NCBI RefSeq assembly: GCF_008727715.1
Contig: NZ_CP044218.1
Coordinates: 2,232,001-2,296,000, forward strand
Length of the DNA: 64,000 nt
Direction of reading: 5' to 3'
From: Mesorhizobium terrae
Lineage (GTDB): Bacteria; Pseudomonadota; Alphaproteobacteria; Rhizobiales; Rhizobiaceae
The translations under genes were made by a program, and so were the position numbers. Numbering within the stretch: the first letter of the stretch is position 1; each line of letters opens with the position of its first letter. This document shows, piece by piece, positions 43,332-54,760 of this stretch. The notes under the pieces were generated by a model. The model did not search any database. It was not told the DNA's origin and saw nothing but the letters and a program-made list of their open reading frames with translations.

Positions 43332-44282
43332 CTAGAGGGTGCGGCCCATCGCGAGATATTTCTCGCGGCGCTGCTCGCGGAAATCGGCGTTGGAGCCGGC
43401 AAACTCCTTCATCGTCTTGGCGATGAGGTCGCCGGTCGCGGCAATCACCTTTTCCGGCTCGCGATGGGCGCCGCCGAGCGGTTCGGGGACGATGGCGTCG
43501 ATGATCTTGAGCTCGAGCAGGTCCTGCGCGGTGATCTTCATGTTGGTCGCCGCGTCGCGAGAGCGCGTGGTGTCGCGCCACAGGATGGAGGCGGCGCCCT
43601 CGGGCGAGATCACCGAATAGATGGCGTGTTCCAGCATATAGACGCGGTTGGCGGTGGCGATGGCGATGGCGCCACCGGAGCCGCCTTCGCCGATGACGAT
43701 CGAGATCGACGGCACCTTGAGCCCCAGACCCGCCGAGATCGAGCGGGCGATGGCCTCGGCCTGGCCGCGTTCCTCGGCATCGACGCCGGGGAAGGCGCCG
43801 GCGGTGTCGACGAGCGTGACCAGCGGCACCTTGAAACGGTCGGCAAGTTCCATCAGGCGCACCGCCTTGCGGTAGCCCTCGGGCCGCACGGAACCGAAAT
43901 TGTGCTTGAGGCGGCTCGCGGTGTCGGAACCCTTTTCCTGGCCGAGGATAGCGACCGATTCCCCGCGGAAACGGGCGAAGCCGCCGATCATGGCCTGATC
44001 CTCGCCAAAGGCGCGGTCGCCGGCTAGCGGCGTGAAGTCGGTGAACAGGCCGTCGATGTAGTTCAGGCAGTGCGGACGATCAGGATGACGGGCCACCTGC
44101 ACCTTCTGCCAGGGGGTCAAGGCCTTGTAGGCGTCGCGCAGCGCATCGCGCGAGCGCTTCTCGAGCCGGGCGATCTCGTCGGCGACGTCGACCGCTTCGC
44201 CGTTCTCGGCGAGTTTCTTGAGTTCGAGGATCTTGCCCTCAAGATCCTGAACCGGTTTTTCGAAATCGAGATAATTGTACAT
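43332..44282 (-). CDS. accA: Acetyl-CoA carboxylase carboxyltransferase subunit alpha
   Basis: A 316-residue protein with the carboxyltransferase core (LVDTAGAFPGVDAEERGQAEAIA; EGGSGGAIAIATANRV). It transfers CO2 from biotin to acetyl-CoA in fatty-acid synthesis. Full length for the family. It lies downstream of xerD on the same strand. Confidence 0.97.
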   Translation of the reverse strand: MYNYLDFEKPVQDLEGKILELKKLAENGEAVDVADEIARLEKRSRDALRDAYKALTPWQKVQVARHPDRPHCLNYIDGLFTDFTPLAGDRAFGEDQAMIGGFARFRGESVAILGQEKGSDTASRLKHNFGSVRPEGYRKAVRLMELADRFKVPLVTLVDTAGAFPGVDAEERGQAEAIARSISAGLGLKVPSISIVIGEGGSGGAIAIATANRVYMLEHAIYSVISPEGAASILWRDTTRSRDAATNMKITAQDLLELKIIDAIVPEPLGGAHREPEKVIAATGDLIAKTMKEFAGSNADFREQRREKYLAMGRTL

Positions 44283-44379
44283 TCGTGAGCGGACCGCTGC
44301 GCCGGAAAACAGAAGGACGGGAAGCCGTGACGGCAGTTCCGAGCTATGGAAACGTCGCCCTCACATAGCGACACCGGGC

Positions 44380-45294
44380 CTAGTCGGCAAGCGGATGGTG
44401 ATCGTTCACCAGTCTGACCAGCCTTTCCTCCAGCACATGGGTGTAAATTTGCGTGGTGGAGATGTCGGCGTGGCCGAGCAATTGCTGCACGGCGCGCAGG
44501 TCGGCGCCGTTCTGCAAAAGGTGGCTGGCAAAGGCGTGGCGCAGCACGTGCGGCGATATCTTCGTGGCGGCAATGCCGGCCCGCGCGGCCAGCCCCTTCA
44601 GTTCGCGCGCGAAAACCTGGCGCGGCAGGTGGCCGCTGTCGGAGGCTGAAGGGAACAGGAACGGGCTTTCGGCATAGGCTGGCAGCTTGGCCCGCGCGGC
44701 AAGCCAGGTTTTCATGGCGATGCGCGCCTTGGCGGACAGGGGCACCATGCGCTCCTTGTTGCCTTTGCCGCGCACCATGAAAAAACGGTCGTCGCGCTGC
44801 GCCACCGTCACCGGCAGGCCGACCAGCTCGGAAACGCGCAGGCCGGTGGCGTAAAGCACCTCGACCAGCGCATGCAGCCGCAACGCGGCAAGCTGGTCGC
44901 CGCCCGGCGGCGGTTCGACCGCCTCTGTCGCGGCACGGTCGAGCAGGCGACCGGCCTCGGCCTCGCCCATGGTCTTGGGCAAGGGGCGGCCCTTTTTCGG
45001 GCTGTCCAGCGTGCCGGTCGGGTCATCCTGGCGCAGGCCCTCGGCATAGAGGAACTTGAAGAACTGCCGGAGCGCCGAAAGCTTGCGCGCCTGCGAGGTT
45101 GGCGCGAAGCCCTGCGCGGCGATGCCGTCTAGATAGGTGCGGATGTCGGCGGGCGCCGCGTTGGCGAGGTCGCCCTTGATGGTGGCGGCGGCGTCCTCAA
45201 GGTCGCGGCGATAGCTCGCCAGCGTGTTTTCGGCAGCACCCCGCTCCGCGCTCATCATTTCGAGGAAGGCTTCGATGCGGGCGGCGCTGCTCAT
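44380..45294 (-). CDS. xerD: Tyrosine recombinase XerD
   Basis: A 304-residue chromosome-dimer resolvase. Catalytic residues: Arg in [13 protein letters not shown], Lys in [23 protein letters not shown] (H-x-x-R), GHADIS (His) and the Tyr in TTQIYTHV. The N-terminal SAM-like domain is present. It acts with XerC and FtsK at dif. Its accA neighbour is the usual rhizobial order. Confidence 0.97.
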   Translation of the reverse strand: MSSAARIEAFLEMMSAERGAAENTLASYRRDLEDAAATIKGDLANAAPADIRTYLDGIAAQGFAPTSQARKLSALRQFFKFLYAEGLRQDDPTGTLDSPKKGRPLPKTMGEAEAGRLLDRAATEAVEPPPGGDQLAALRLHALVEVLYATGLRVSELVGLPVTVAQRDDRFFMVRGKGNKERMVPLSAKARIAMKTWLAARAKLPAYAESPFLFPSASDSGHLPRQVFARELKGLAARAGIAATKISPHVLRHAFASHLLQNGADLRAVQQLLGHADISTTQIYTHVLEERLVRLVNDHHPLAD

Positions 45295-45313
45295 CGCGCT
45301 TGGGCTTCCAGGC

Positions 45314-45466
45314 CTAGTTCTTCTTCGGATTGAGTTTTTCAGGCGGGATGCGCACGGAAAGCTCGGCCTGTTTCGGCGACACGAACATCACCAGCGCGAA
45401 CATGGCGCCATAAGCGAGGCCGGCCAGGATCGCCAGGGTCACGACGAAGCGGAACAGGGTCGGCAT
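45314..45466 (-). CDS. Small membrane protein (50 aa), conserved type
   Basis: One membrane helix ([24 protein letters not shown]) and a short C-terminal tail ending in [12 protein letters not shown] 45466 sits in the gap divergent from aroK. The function is unknown. Confidence 0.65.
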   Translation of the reverse strand: MPTLFRFVVTLAILAGLAYGAMFALVMFVSPKQAELSVRIPPEKLNPKKN

Positions 45467-45612
45467 GGGTCTGGTGGGCGCCTTGATTCGTCGGGGTTGC
45501 CGGGACCGTGCCGTTATGGGACGGCGATTCCGCCATTTCAAGGGCGCGCATGCGCGCCGCGGGCGGGCGCTGCGCTTGACGCAAGGGGGCTTTTGATGTC
45601 GATACGCCGGCA

Positions 45613-46224
45613 ATGAATGCGCAAACAACCCCTTCGCAGGACGAGAACCACGCGCCGCTGATCGAACAGCTCGGCCACCGCTCCATCGTCTTTGTCGGAT
45701 TGATGGGGGCGGGCAAGACGGCGATCGGCCGCAAGGCGGCTTCCGCGCTCGGCCTGTCCTTCATCGACAGCGACCAGGAGATCGAGGATGTGTCGCGCAT
45801 GACCGTTCCCGACCTGTTCGAACGGTATGGTGAGACCGAGTTCCGCGCGCTCGAACAGCGCGTCATCCTGAGACTGCTGGAACATGGCCCGCAGGTGCTG
45901 TCGACCGGCGGCGGTGCCTTCATGAACGCGCAGACCCGCGAGGCGATCGCCGCACACGGCGTCTCGGTGTGGCTGAAGGCCGATCTCGATCTCCTGATGG
46001 ACAGGGTATCCAAGAAACAGAACCGGCCGCTCCTGAAGACGCCGGACCCGCGCGCCACGCTGCAAAAGCTGATGGACGACCGCTATCCCGTCTATGCGGG
46101 TGCCGACGTGACCGTGCCGACCCGCGACGAGCGCAAGGAAGTGATCGCGGCCGAGGTGATTGCGGCGCTCTACAATCATTTCGGCATCCAGGCGACCATG
46201 CCTGCCGGCGGGGAGCACGCATGA
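45613..46224 (+). CDS. aroK: Shikimate kinase
   Basis: A 203-residue kinase. P-loop [11 protein letters not shown] near residue 33, shikimate-binding FIDSDQEIE and STGGGAF. It phosphorylates shikimate with ATP. Its stop codon overlaps the start of aroB (ATGA). Confidence 0.97.
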   Translation: MNAQTTPSQDENHAPLIEQLGHRSIVFVGLMGAGKTAIGRKAASALGLSFIDSDQEIEDVSRMTVPDLFERYGETEFRALEQRVILRLLEHGPQVLSTGGGAFMNAQTREAIAAHGVSVWLKADLDLLMDRVSKKQNRPLLKTPDPRATLQKLMDDRYPVYAGADVTVPTRDERKEVIAAEVIAALYNHFGIQATMPAGGEHA

Positions 46225-47342
46225 ACGACAAGACCGTTACCGTCGAGGTGGGGCTTGGCGACCGCGCCTATGACATCCTGATCGGGCCGGGCCTGATCGC
46301 ACGGGCCGGCGAGACGCTGTCGGCCAGGTTGCCGGGCACACGCGTTGCCATCGTCACCGACGAGAATGTTGCGGCACATCATCTCGAAACGCTGAGGGAC
46401 GGGCTGGAGCGCGGCGGTGTGGCGGTGGCGGCTGTCGTTACCCTGCCGGCCGGCGAGAAGACCAAGAGTTTCAGCCATCTTCAGGATGTGGTCGACGCGA
46501 TCCTCGCCGCCAAGCTGGAGCGCCGCGACGCGGTGGTGGCGCTGGGCGGTGGCGTCATCGGCGATCTGGCCGGTTTCGCCTCGGGCATCGTGCGGCGCGG
46601 CATGGATTTCGTGCAGGTGCCGACGTCGCTCCTGGCACAGGTCGATTCCTCGGTCGGCGGCAAGACCGGTATCAACAGCGCGCGCGGCAAGAACCTGATC
46701 GGCGTCTTCCATCAGCCGAAGCTGGTGCTGGCCGACAGCGGCGTATTGGACACGCTGCCGATCCGCGAATTCCGCGCCGGCTATGCCGAGCTTGCCAAAT
46801 ACGGGTTGATCGACCGGCCGCATTTCTTCGCCTGGCTGGAAAAGAACTGGCAGGACGTGTTCGCCGGCGGCGATGCCCGCATCGAGGCGATCGCCGAAGC
46901 CTGCCGCGCCAAGGCCGACGTGGTGGCGCGCGACGAATTCGAGACCGGCGACAGGGCGCTGCTCAATCTCGGCCACACATTCGGCCATGCGCTGGAGGCG
47001 GCGACCGCCTATGACAGCGAAAGGCTGGTGCATGGCGAGGGCGTGGCGATCGGCATGGCGCTGGCGCACCGCTTCTCCGCCCGGCTGAACCTCGCCAGCC
47101 CAGACGATGCCGCCCGAGTCGAGACGCATTTGCGGGCCGTCGGCCTGCCGTGGCGCCTCGCCGATATTCCGGGCGACCTGCCGGGCGCCGAAAAGCTGTT
47201 CGACTACATCACCCAGGACAAGAAGGTGTCGCGCGGCGCGCTGACCTTCATCCTGACGCGCGGCATCGGCCAGTCCTTCATTGCCAAGGACGTGCCGGCT
47301 TCCGAGGTGCTGGCCTTCCTGAAAGAGGCACTCGCGGGATGA
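46221..47342 (+). CDS. aroB: 3-dehydroquinate synthase
   Basis: A 373-residue enzyme converting DAHP to 3-dehydroquinate with NAD+ and zinc. Conserved [48 protein letters not shown] and HGEGVAIGM are present. ATG 46221 overlaps the aroK stop. It is the usual rhizobial aroKB pair. Confidence 0.97.
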   Translation: MNDKTVTVEVGLGDRAYDILIGPGLIARAGETLSARLPGTRVAIVTDENVAAHHLETLRDGLERGGVAVAAVVTLPAGEKTKSFSHLQDVVDAILAAKLERRDAVVALGGGVIGDLAGFASGIVRRGMDFVQVPTSLLAQVDSSVGGKTGINSARGKNLIGVFHQPKLVLADSGVLDTLPIREFRAGYAELAKYGLIDRPHFFAWLEKNWQDVFAGGDARIEAIAEACRAKADVVARDEFETGDRALLNLGHTFGHALEAATAYDSERLVHGEGVAIGMALAHRFSARLNLASPDDAARVETHLRAVGLPWRLADIPGDLPGAEKLFDYITQDKKVSRGALTFILTRGIGQSFIAKDVPASEVLAFLKEALAG

Positions 47343-48256
47343 ACGCCGGCTGGATCGTCGCTAGCCTGTTGTGCGCCGCGATCCTCTTCGCCATCGTGCT
47401 GCGCAAGCCGTTGCTGGCGATGTTCGACCTGGAGCTTGCCAACCGCAAGCGCCGGCGTCTGTCGCAGCAGGAGACGCGCGCCATCATCCAGCGGCTGCGC
47501 AGCGAAACCCAGGCCATGAAGGACGACCGCAGCCGGGTCGAGGCGTTATTGGCGCTGAGCGAGCTGGAAGTCTCCGACGTCATGGTCCACCGCACCAACA
47601 TGCGTTCGATCAACGCCGACAATGCGCCCGATATGATCGTGCGCGAGGTGTTGCAAAGCCCGCATACGCGGCTGCCGCTGTGGAAGGGTTCGCTCGACAA
47701 CATCGTCGGCATCCTGCACGCCAAGGACCTGCTGCGCGCGCTCAACGAGGCCGATCACGACTTTTCCTGCATCGACATCCTGAAGATCGCCGCGAAGCCG
47801 TGGTTCGTGCCCGACACGACCAGCCTCGACGATCAGCTCAACGCTTTCCTGCGCCGCAAGGCCCACATCGCCATCGTCGTCGACGAATATGGCGAGGTGG
47901 AGGGCCTGGTGACGCTGGAAGACATCATCGAGGAGATCGTCGGCGATATCGCCGACGAGCACGACGTCGAGATGCAGGGCGTGAAGCAGGAGGCCGACGG
48001 CTCTGTCGTGGTGGAAGGCACGGTGCCGATCCGCGATCTCAACCGCGCACTCGGCTGGGCCTTGCCGGACGAGGAAGCGACGACCATCGCCGGCCTCGTC
48101 ATTCACGAGGCGCAGTCGATACCGGAAGAAAAGCAGGCGTTCACGTTCCACGGCAAGCGCTTCGTGGTGATGAAGCGCGACAAGAACCGCATCGCCCGTC
48201 TGCGGATCAGGCCGGCGTCTGTCGAGGGTCCACCGCAGCCCGCAGCGAAGCCGTAA
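47339..48256 (+). CDS. CBS/CorC-domain transporter-like protein (CNNM domain absent)
   Basis: A 305-residue protein with one N-terminal hydrophobic segment, a CBS pair ([14 protein letters not shown] to about residue 200, [28 protein letters not shown]) and a C-terminal CorC_HlyC domain. Homologues after aroB are generally about 430 residues with a three-helix CNNM (DUF21) domain, which is missing here. It may be a natural short form or a 5' deletion. It overlaps aroB by 4 bases and convergently overlaps the aquaporin gene by 50 bases. Confidence 0.85.
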   Translation: MNAGWIVASLLCAAILFAIVLRKPLLAMFDLELANRKRRRLSQQETRAIIQRLRSETQAMKDDRSRVEALLALSELEVSDVMVHRTNMRSINADNAPDMIVREVLQSPHTRLPLWKGSLDNIVGILHAKDLLRALNEADHDFSCIDILKIAAKPWFVPDTTSLDDQLNAFLRRKAHIAIVVDEYGEVEGLVTLEDIIEEIVGDIADEHDVEMQGVKQEADGSVVVEGTVPIRDLNRALGWALPDEEATTIAGLVIHEAQSIPEEKQAFTFHGKRFVVMKRDKNRIARLRIRPASVEGPPQPAAKP

Positions 48257-48917
48257 CCGGCTTCGGCCAGAAGAAACGGCCCGCCGCGATCGCTATCGCC
48301 GCGCCGGCGAACTGGGCGATGACATATCCAGGGACATGCTGGGGCATAATGCCGGCCGCCGTTCCGGTGAAGGCGCGGATGATGGTCATCGCCGGGTTGG
48401 CGAAGGATGTCGAGGCGGTGAACCAGTAGGCGGCGCCGATGTAGAGGCCGACGGCGGCCGGCACCACCGTTGGTCGCCTGGCCGTGCAGCCGGTGATGAC
48501 GAGGATCAGCCCGAAAGTGGCGATGCCTTCGGCGAACCAGAGCCCGGGCCCGCTGCGGGCTGTCGCGGACAATTGCAACAGTGGCAGTTCGAACATGGCG
48601 TGTGCGGCCCAGGTGCCGGCCAGGAAGCCGGCGAGCTGTGCGGCTACATAGGGGACAAAGTCACGCCATTTGAGCTCACCGTCGGCGGCGAAGGCCAGGC
48701 TGACGACGGGATTGAGATGCGCGCCCGAAACCGGACCGAAGGTCCAGATCAAAACGACCAGCATGGCCCCGGTCGACATCGAGGTGACAAGCAGCGCGAG
48801 TGCGGCTGACGCCTCCGCCAGCTTCGCCCCCATGATGCTCGACCCCACGACGGTGGCGAGCAGGAAGGCCGATCCGAGCGCTTCGGCGGCCAACCGTCTG
48901 GAAAGAGGTGTGTCCAT
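48207..48917 (-). CDS. MIP-family channel (aquaporin-like)
   Basis: A 236-residue channel with two half-repeats, each carrying an NPx motif: SGAHLNPVVSLAF and FANPAMTIIR. About six helices. Rhizobial members of this type can pass arsenite or small neutral solutes. ATG 48917 is preferred over the ATG at 48965. Confidence 0.9.
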   Translation of the reverse strand: MDTPLSRRLAAEALGSAFLLATVVGSSIMGAKLAEASAALALLVTSMSTGAMLVVLIWTFGPVSGAHLNPVVSLAFAADGELKWRDFVPYVAAQLAGFLAGTWAAHAMFELPLLQLSATARSGPGLWFAEGIATFGLILVITGCTARRPTVVPAAVGLYIGAAYWFTASTSFANPAMTIIRAFTGTAAGIMPQHVPGYVIAQFAGAAIAIAAGRFFWPKPVTASLRAAVDPRQTPA

Positions 48918-49047
48918 GTCCCCGACCCCATCTGGGAGTTTCCGTCCGCGCGTGAAAGCGGTCACCGGCGGCTTCTTAGGCGTTTCTCTCCGACGCTGTT
49001 CAGATCGTCTAGCCGTCTGGCCGGAGGAAGTGTTTCAAAGCGGGTGC

Positions 49048-49356
49048 CTACCAGCGCGTCTTTTCGCCGGGGGCGGCGGGTTCGATCGCCAAGGCGTGCA
49101 GGCCGGCCTTCAATTCGTCGGCGAGAGCCAGGTTGACGGCGCGGTGACGGTCGATGCGGCTCATGCCGGCAAAGGCCGGAGAGACGATGCGGATGCGGAA
49201 ATGCGTCTCGCCGGTGCCGTCGAAGGTGGCGTGATGGCCGGATTCGACATGATGGTGGCCGGCATGGAGGTGGCTTTCGTTGACGACGGCCAATCGTTCG
49301 GGCGCAAAAGCATCGCTCAGCTTCTTTTCCATCGCCGTCTGCATGGACATTGCCAT
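49048..49356 (-). CDS. BolA-family protein
   Basis: A 102-residue BolA fold (MEKKLSDAFAPERLAVVNESHLHAGH; HFRIRIVSPAFAGMSRIDRHR). It probably pairs with a monothiol glutaredoxin in Fe-S or iron homeostasis. Several Met codons near the N-terminus make the exact start uncertain. It is divergent from the J-domain gene. Confidence 0.93.
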   Translation of the reverse strand: MAMSMQTAMEKKLSDAFAPERLAVVNESHLHAGHHHVESGHHATFDGTGETHFRIRIVSPAFAGMSRIDRHRAVNLALADELKAGLHALAIEPAAPGEKTRW

Positions 49357-49507
49357 TCTCCTTCACCACATAGGCGTCATCGCCACTATTTTTGTCGCGG
49401 CGCTGGCCGTCAACGTCTCGTTTAAGCCGCGATTCAGCGGTTAGGGCGATCATCGCTGAAATGTCAATTCTTGTATCGCCGGGCGAACAGCCCATAAATG
49501 GGGTCAG

Positions 49508-50125
49508 ATGAAGCCCTATCCAAAATATTTCGAGAAACTCCGCATTCGTCCGGAAAAGGACGCGGAGCTGAAGTCGCGCGCGCCGCTGTGCCAGTGGGAC
49601 GGCTGCAAGGAGCCCGGCACGCATCGCGCGCCGGTGGGGCGCATGGCCGAGGGGCAGTATTTCAAGTTCTGCTTCGAGCATGTGCGCGAATACAACAAGG
49701 GTTTCAATTACTTCTCTGGTGTCTCCGATTCCGAGATCGCACGTTTCCAGAAGGAGGCGATGACCGGTCATCGGCCCACCTGGACCATCGGCACGAATGG
49801 CGGGACGCACACCGCGCCGGATTTCGCAAAGCAGCGCTCGGGCCGCGCCGGCTACCACAACCGCATGCGCGACCCCTTCAACCTGTTCAACGAGCCGCGC
49901 GACCGCGGCGCCCCGCGCGAGCGCAAGGCCAAGCCGCTTGAGGCCAAGGCGCTGGAAACGCTTGGTCTTGACGCAAAGGCGACTGGCCAAGACATCAAGG
50001 CGCGTTATAAGGAATTGGTGAAGCGCCACCATCCCGACGCGAATGGTGGCGACAGAGGTTCGGAAGACCGGTTCCGCGATGTGCTGCAAGCCTATCGCGT
50101 GCTCAAGCAGGCGGGCCTGTGTTGA
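49508..50125 (+). CDS. J-domain (DnaJ-like) protein with N-terminal Cys motif
   Basis: A 205-residue protein whose J domain is at the C-terminus (HHPDANGGDRGSEDRF; HPD intact). The N-terminal third has CQWDGCKEPGTHRAP and FKFCFEHVREYNKGFNYF, a possible zinc ribbon. It may recruit Hsp70 to a specific client. It precedes the cob genes with no sign of shared transcription. Confidence 0.9.
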   Translation: MKPYPKYFEKLRIRPEKDAELKSRAPLCQWDGCKEPGTHRAPVGRMAEGQYFKFCFEHVREYNKGFNYFSGVSDSEIARFQKEAMTGHRPTWTIGTNGGTHTAPDFAKQRSGRAGYHNRMRDPFNLFNEPRDRGAPRERKAKPLEAKALETLGLDAKATGQDIKARYKELVKRHHPDANGGDRGSEDRFRDVLQAYRVLKQAGLC

Positions 50126-50252
50126 GCTCAAGCTGAGCTGAGGTCGTGCCTTTTTCCAACTATCATCGGGTTGGAAAAGGTTTTATGACCGCCCCGAACA
50201 ATTTGGGTTGCCGGCGAAGCGCGTCGCTTCGCCCGTGGAGACGTTGAGACGC

Positions 50253-51239
50253 ATGAACAAGGTCGATCGCGATATCGCCAATCTGCCGGACACGACTGTG
50301 TCGGTGAAGGAAAAATTCGGCTTCGAGTCCAAGATGGTCGTGCCGGCCTATTCGGTGGCCACCGAACATGTGCCGGACATCGATCCCGACTATCTGTTCG
50401 ACCAGCACACCACCATGGCGATCCTGGCGGGCTTTGCCTACAACCGCCGCGTCATGGTGTCGGGCTATCACGGCACCGGCAAGTCGACCCATATCGAGCA
50501 GGTCGCGGCCCGGCTCAACTGGCCCTGCGTGCGCGTCAACCTCGACAGCCATGTCAGCCGTATCGACCTCGTCGGCAAGGACGCCATCGTCGTCAAGGAA
50601 GGCATGCAGGTCACCGAATTCCGCGACGGCATCCTGCCCTGGGCCTACCAGCACAATGTCGCGCTCTGCTTCGACGAATACGATGCCGGCCGCCCGGACG
50701 TGATGTTCGTCATCCAGCGCGTGCTGGAATCGTCGGGTCGCTTGACCCTGCTCGACCAGAGCCGCGTCATCCGCCCGCATCCGGCCTTCCGCCTGTTCGC
50801 CACCGCCAACACGGTCGGCCTCGGCGACACCACCGGCCTCTATCACGGCACCCAGCAGATCAACCAGGCGCAGATGGACCGCTGGTCGATCGTGACGACG
50901 CTGAACTATCTGCCGCACGACAACGAGGTGGCGATCGTTCTGGCCAAGGCCAAGCACTACAAGAACGAGAAGGGCAAGGACATCGTCAACAAGATGGTGC
51001 GCGTCGCCGACATGACGCGCTCCGCCTTCATCAACGGCGATCTGTCGACTGTCATGAGCCCGCGCACGGTGATCACCTGGGCCGAAAACGCCGAAATCTT
51101 CGGCAATGTCGGCATGGCGTTCCGGTTGACCTTCCTCAACAAGTGCGACGAGCTGGAACGTTCGGTGGTGGCCGAGTTCTATCAGCGCGCCTTCGGCGAG
51201 GATCTGCCGGAAAGCGCTGCCAATGTGGTGCTTGGCTAA
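50253..51239 (+). CDS. cobS: Cobaltochelatase subunit CobS
   Basis: A 328-residue AAA+ ATPase of the aerobic cobalamin pathway. Walker [10 protein letters not shown] near residue 70, Walker [11 protein letters not shown]. With CobT and CobN it inserts cobalt into hydrogenobyrinic acid a,c-diamide. ATG 50253 ([10 protein letters not shown]) is chosen; the open frame goes to TTG 50208. CobN is not in this window. Confidence 0.96.
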   Translation: MNKVDRDIANLPDTTVSVKEKFGFESKMVVPAYSVATEHVPDIDPDYLFDQHTTMAILAGFAYNRRVMVSGYHGTGKSTHIEQVAARLNWPCVRVNLDSHVSRIDLVGKDAIVVKEGMQVTEFRDGILPWAYQHNVALCFDEYDAGRPDVMFVIQRVLESSGRLTLLDQSRVIRPHPAFRLFATANTVGLGDTTGLYHGTQQINQAQMDRWSIVTTLNYLPHDNEVAIVLAKAKHYKNEKGKDIVNKMVRVADMTRSAFINGDLSTVMSPRTVITWAENAEIFGNVGMAFRLTFLNKCDELERSVVAEFYQRAFGEDLPESAANVVLG

Positions 51240-51251
51240 ACGGGAAATTCC

Positions 51252-53147
51252 ATGGCCGGCCCCGGCGACAACACGCGCAACAAGCCGAAGAACGGCTCGG
51301 ATACGGATGCCTTCAAGCGCGCCGTGACGGTGTGCATGCGGGCCATCTCTGGCGACAAGGAGATGGAGGTCGGCTTCGCCAAGGAGCGGCCGGCGCTCGC
51401 GGGCAGCCGCGCCCGGCTGCCGGATCTGCCGAAGAAGGCGTCGGCGACCGACATCGCCGTGACCCGCGGCCTGGGCGATTCCATGGCGCTGAAACGCGCC
51501 TGCCACGATAGCCGTATCCACACCCGACTGGCGCCGGAAGGCAAGCAAGCGCGCTCCATCTTCGACGCGGTCGAGCAGGCTCGCGTCGAGGCGATCGGCT
51601 CGCGCATGATGGCCGGCGTCGCCGATAATATCGGCACGATGCTGGAGGACAAATACGCCAAGGCCAATCTGGCCGATGTGCGCGACCGCGCCGACGCTCC
51701 GCTCGAGGAGGCGCTGGCGCTGATGGTACGCGAGAAGCTGACCGGCCGCGCCGTGCCGAAGAGCGGCGAGCGCATGGTCGACCTGTGGCGGCCCTGGGTC
51801 GAGGACAAGGCCGGCGCCGACCTCGACGGGCTTGCTGGCAAGCTGGAAGACCAGCAGGCCTTCGCCCGCGTCGTGCGCGATATGCTGGCTTCCATGGAAA
51901 TGGCCGAGGAACTCGGCGACGACCAGGAAACGGAAGACACCGAGGACGACCAGGACGACCAGCCGCAAGGCGAGGAACAGAGCGAGGAAGGCGGCGAGGA
52001 CGATTCCGGCTCCGACCAGTCGCAGTCCGAGGATGCCGACGCCTCCGACGACGAGGAATCGGCCGAGGCCGAGGCCACCGACGCCACCTCGCAGGATTTG
52101 TCCGACGAGGACGATGCCGACGCGGAGACGCCGGGCGAAGCCAAGCGCAACGACAATCCCTTCGCCACCATCTCCAAGGATGTCGACTACAAGGTCTTCT
52201 CGACCGCCTTCGACGAGACGGTGGGTGCCGAGGAACTGTGCGACGAAGAAGAGCTCGACCGGCTGCGCGCCTTCCTCGACAAGCAGCTCGCCAATCTGTC
52301 GGGCGTGGTCGGCCGGCTGGCCAATCGCCTGCAGCGCCGCCTGATGGCGCAGCAGAACCGTTCCTGGGATTTTGATCTCGAGGAAGGGTATCTCGACCCG
52401 GCCCGGCTGGTGCGCGTCGTCATCGATCCGATGCAGCCGCTTTCCTTCAAGCAGGAACGCGACACCAAGTTCCGCGATACGGTGGTGTCTCTGGTGCTCG
52501 ACAATTCCGGTTCGATGCGCGGCCGCCCGATCACGGTGGCGGCGACCTGCGCCGACATCCTGGCGCGCACGCTGGAGCGCTGCGGCGTTTCGGTCGAGAT
52601 CCTCGGCTTCACCACCCGCGCCTGGAAGGGCGGGCAGGCGCGCGAGAAGTGGCTGAAGGACGGCAAGCCGCCGAACCCCGGCCGCCTCAACGATCTGCGC
52701 CACATCATCTACAAGAGCGCCGACATGCCGTGGCGCCGCGCCCGACGCAATCTCGGCCTGATGATGCGTGAGGGCCTATTGAAGGAAAACATCGACGGTG
52801 AAGCGCTGTTGTGGGCGCATCAGCGCCTGATCGCGCGGCCTGAACAGCGCAAGATCCTGATGATGATTTCGGACGGCGCGCCGGTCGACGATTCGACGCT
52901 GTCGGTCAATCCGGGCAACTATCTGGAGCGCCATCTGCGCGCCGTCATCGATCTGATCGAGACACGTTCGCCGGTCGAGCTGCTCGCCATCGGCATCGGC
53001 CATGACGTGACGCGTTATTATCGCCGCGCCGTCACCATCGTCGACGCCGAAGAACTGGCCGGCGCCATGACCGAGCAACTCGCCTCGCTGTTTGGCGAGG
53101 AGACCGCGCGCGACGTGCGCCGTGGCGGTTTCCGGCGCGCTTCGTGA
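51252..53147 (+). CDS. cobT: Cobaltochelatase subunit CobT
   Basis: A 631-residue subunit. A highly acidic disordered segment (about residues 223-298) separates the N-terminal domain from the vWA domain. MIDAS is [13 protein letters not shown] near residue 414. It follows cobS by 12 bases and overlaps the phytase-like gene by 4 bases, so the three are one operon. Confidence 0.97.
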   Translation: MAGPGDNTRNKPKNGSDTDAFKRAVTVCMRAISGDKEMEVGFAKERPALAGSRARLPDLPKKASATDIAVTRGLGDSMALKRACHDSRIHTRLAPEGKQARSIFDAVEQARVEAIGSRMMAGVADNIGTMLEDKYAKANLADVRDRADAPLEEALALMVREKLTGRAVPKSGERMVDLWRPWVEDKAGADLDGLAGKLEDQQAFARVVRDMLASMEMAEELGDDQETEDTEDDQDDQPQGEEQSEEGGEDDSGSDQSQSEDADASDDEESAEAEATDATSQDLSDEDDADAETPGEAKRNDNPFATISKDVDYKVFSTAFDETVGAEELCDEEELDRLRAFLDKQLANLSGVVGRLANRLQRRLMAQQNRSWDFDLEEGYLDPARLVRVVIDPMQPLSFKQERDTKFRDTVVSLVLDNSGSMRGRPITVAATCADILARTLERCGVSVEILGFTTRAWKGGQAREKWLKDGKPPNPGRLNDLRHIIYKSADMPWRRARRNLGLMMREGLLKENIDGEALLWAHQRLIARPEQRKILMMISDGAPVDDSTLSVNPGNYLERHLRAVIDLIETRSPVELLAIGIGHDVTRYYRRAVTIVDAEELAGAMTEQLASLFGEETARDVRRGGFRRAS

Positions 53148-54178
53148 GCCTTTCAAACGGCGTGCGGGCGACGGGGTGGCGTGGCTGGCTTTGCGTTCTA
53201 GCGGCCGGTCTGCTCACCTCCACATCGGCTTTCGCCGCCGAACGCCAGCCGGTCGAGCCGGTCGACATCAGCGTGCGGGGGATCACCGAGTTTCATATCG
53301 GCCGGGATGAAAGGATGTTCGGACCGCTGGAATTCGTCGGCGGGCTGGAGATGACCGGCTCCTCGCGCGATTTCGGTGCCTTGTCGGCCTTCCGGTTCAT
53401 CCACGCGGGCAGCGATTTCATCGGCGTCACCGACACCGGCTTCTGGTATTTCGGTTCGATCGCGCGCATGGCGCAGGGGCGACCCTTCGCCATCTTCAAC
53501 TTCACCATGCAGCAGATGGTCGACGAGGCCGGCAAGCCGATCGACAAGAAATGGGATGTCGATGCCGAGGGCCTCGACGTCAAGGACGGCATCGCCACCG
53601 TCGGCTTCGAGCGGAAGCATCGTATCGCGCAGTTCAAGATCGATGCCGCCGGCATGAAGGCGCCGTTCAAGCTGCTCGATTTCCTGGTGCCGGTGCGCGA
53701 GCTGCGCCAGAACCGCGGCTTCGAGACGGTGACGCGCGCGCCGGCCGAAGGGCCGCTGAAAGGCGCCCTGGTGGTGGTGTCTGAAAAGAGCCTCGACAAG
53801 GACGGCAACATCTATGCCGCCATCATCGAAGGGCCGGGCAAGGGCATCTTCACCGTTCGCCGCAAAGGCGAGTTCGACATCACCGACGGCGCGTTTCTGC
53901 CCAATGGCGACCTGTTGCTGCTGGAACGCTCGTTCTCGATGGCCAGCGGCGTCAAGATGCGGCTGCGGCGCATTGCCGGCGCCGAGATCGCCAAGGGCAA
54001 GGTCGCCGACGGATCGGTGCTGCTGGAGGCCGACATGGCCTACCAGATCGACAATATGGAAGGCATGGATGTCTGGCGGCGGGACGACGGCAAGCTGATC
54101 GTGTCGCTTGTCTCCGACGACAATCACTCCATCCTGCAGCGCAATCTCTATCTGGAATTCATCCTGCACGAGGATTGA
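53144..54178 (+). CDS. Phytase-like / esterase-like secreted protein
   Basis: A 344-residue protein of the phytase-like (PF13449 type) family. Signal peptide to about residue 32 ([20 protein letters not shown]). The body reads as a beta-propeller ([31 protein letters not shown]). Start is GTG 53144, overlapping the cobT stop (GTGA). The link with cobalamin synthesis is unexplained. Confidence 0.88.
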   Translation: MSLSNGVRATGWRGWLCVLAAGLLTSTSAFAAERQPVEPVDISVRGITEFHIGRDERMFGPLEFVGGLEMTGSSRDFGALSAFRFIHAGSDFIGVTDTGFWYFGSIARMAQGRPFAIFNFTMQQMVDEAGKPIDKKWDVDAEGLDVKDGIATVGFERKHRIAQFKIDAAGMKAPFKLLDFLVPVRELRQNRGFETVTRAPAEGPLKGALVVVSEKSLDKDGNIYAAIIEGPGKGIFTVRRKGEFDITDGAFLPNGDLLLLERSFSMASGVKMRLRRIAGAEIAKGKVADGSVLLEADMAYQIDNMEGMDVWRRDDGKLIVSLVSDDNHSILQRNLYLEFILHED

Positions 54179-54278
54179 GCGCAGCGATGGCACCGGTTCC
54201 GAGGCTCCATTGAGAGCGGGAAGCATGTTGGAAGGGGCGTTCTCCTGCCGGGAAACACCCCTTCATCGCTACAATGTT

Positions 54279-54746
54279 CTAGTCTGCCCTTGCGAGCTCC
54301 AGCCGCATGACGACCTCGTCGCCCAATATCTGGCCGGTCTCGCGAAACCCTTCCTGACGGTACAGGTTGGCGGCCGTCTCGTTCTCGGGATAAACGCCGA
54401 GATAGACGGCGTCGCAGCCTGGAATGGCCGACATGCGTTCGACCACGGCGCGCAGGGCGGCGCGACCGAAGCCGCGTTTCTGGAAGCGCTTGTCGATCAT
54501 CAGGCGATAGATCCACCAATTGCCGTCGTCGCCGTCCAGCGCATACATGGCGAAACCGACCAGGTCGTCAATGACGACCGGCTCGTCGCCCGAAAAGACG
54601 CCAAGCGGCACACAGGCGGGGTTCTCGTCGGCTTCCTCCAGGGATTCAGCATTGGTGGCGACGAAGTCGTCCTGATCATCGCCTACATCGAGGGCAATAA
54701 CAGCCTCGCGCTCGGCCTCGCCGAGCGATTTCAAAACAACAGTCAT
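54279..54746 (-). CDS. GNAT-family N-acetyltransferase, spermidine/diamine type
   Basis: A 155-residue acetyltransferase. Motif A is LMIDKRFQKRGFGRAALRAV (Q-K-R-G-F-G), motif B is ENETAANLYRQEGFRETGQ. The pattern resembles diamine/spermidine acetyltransferases, but the acceptor is inferred. It is the last gene before the phytase-like gene on the opposite strand. Confidence 0.88.
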   Translation of the reverse strand: MTVVLKSLGEAEREAVIALDVGDDQDDFVATNAESLEEADENPACVPLGVFSGDEPVVIDDLVGFAMYALDGDDGNWWIYRLMIDKRFQKRGFGRAALRAVVERMSAIPGCDAVYLGVYPENETAANLYRQEGFRETGQILGDEVVMRLELARAD

Positions 54747-54760
54747 TTTTGCTTGGTTCC

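Noticed and set aside
41731..43335. 534-residue open frame on the plus strand
   Set aside because: Antisense to the L,D-transpeptidase gene, which has a signal peptide and catalytic motif.
50163..52703. 846-residue open frame on the minus strand
   Set aside because: It is antisense to cobS and cobT, which are clear genes; long antisense frames are common at this GC content, and the translation has no domain.
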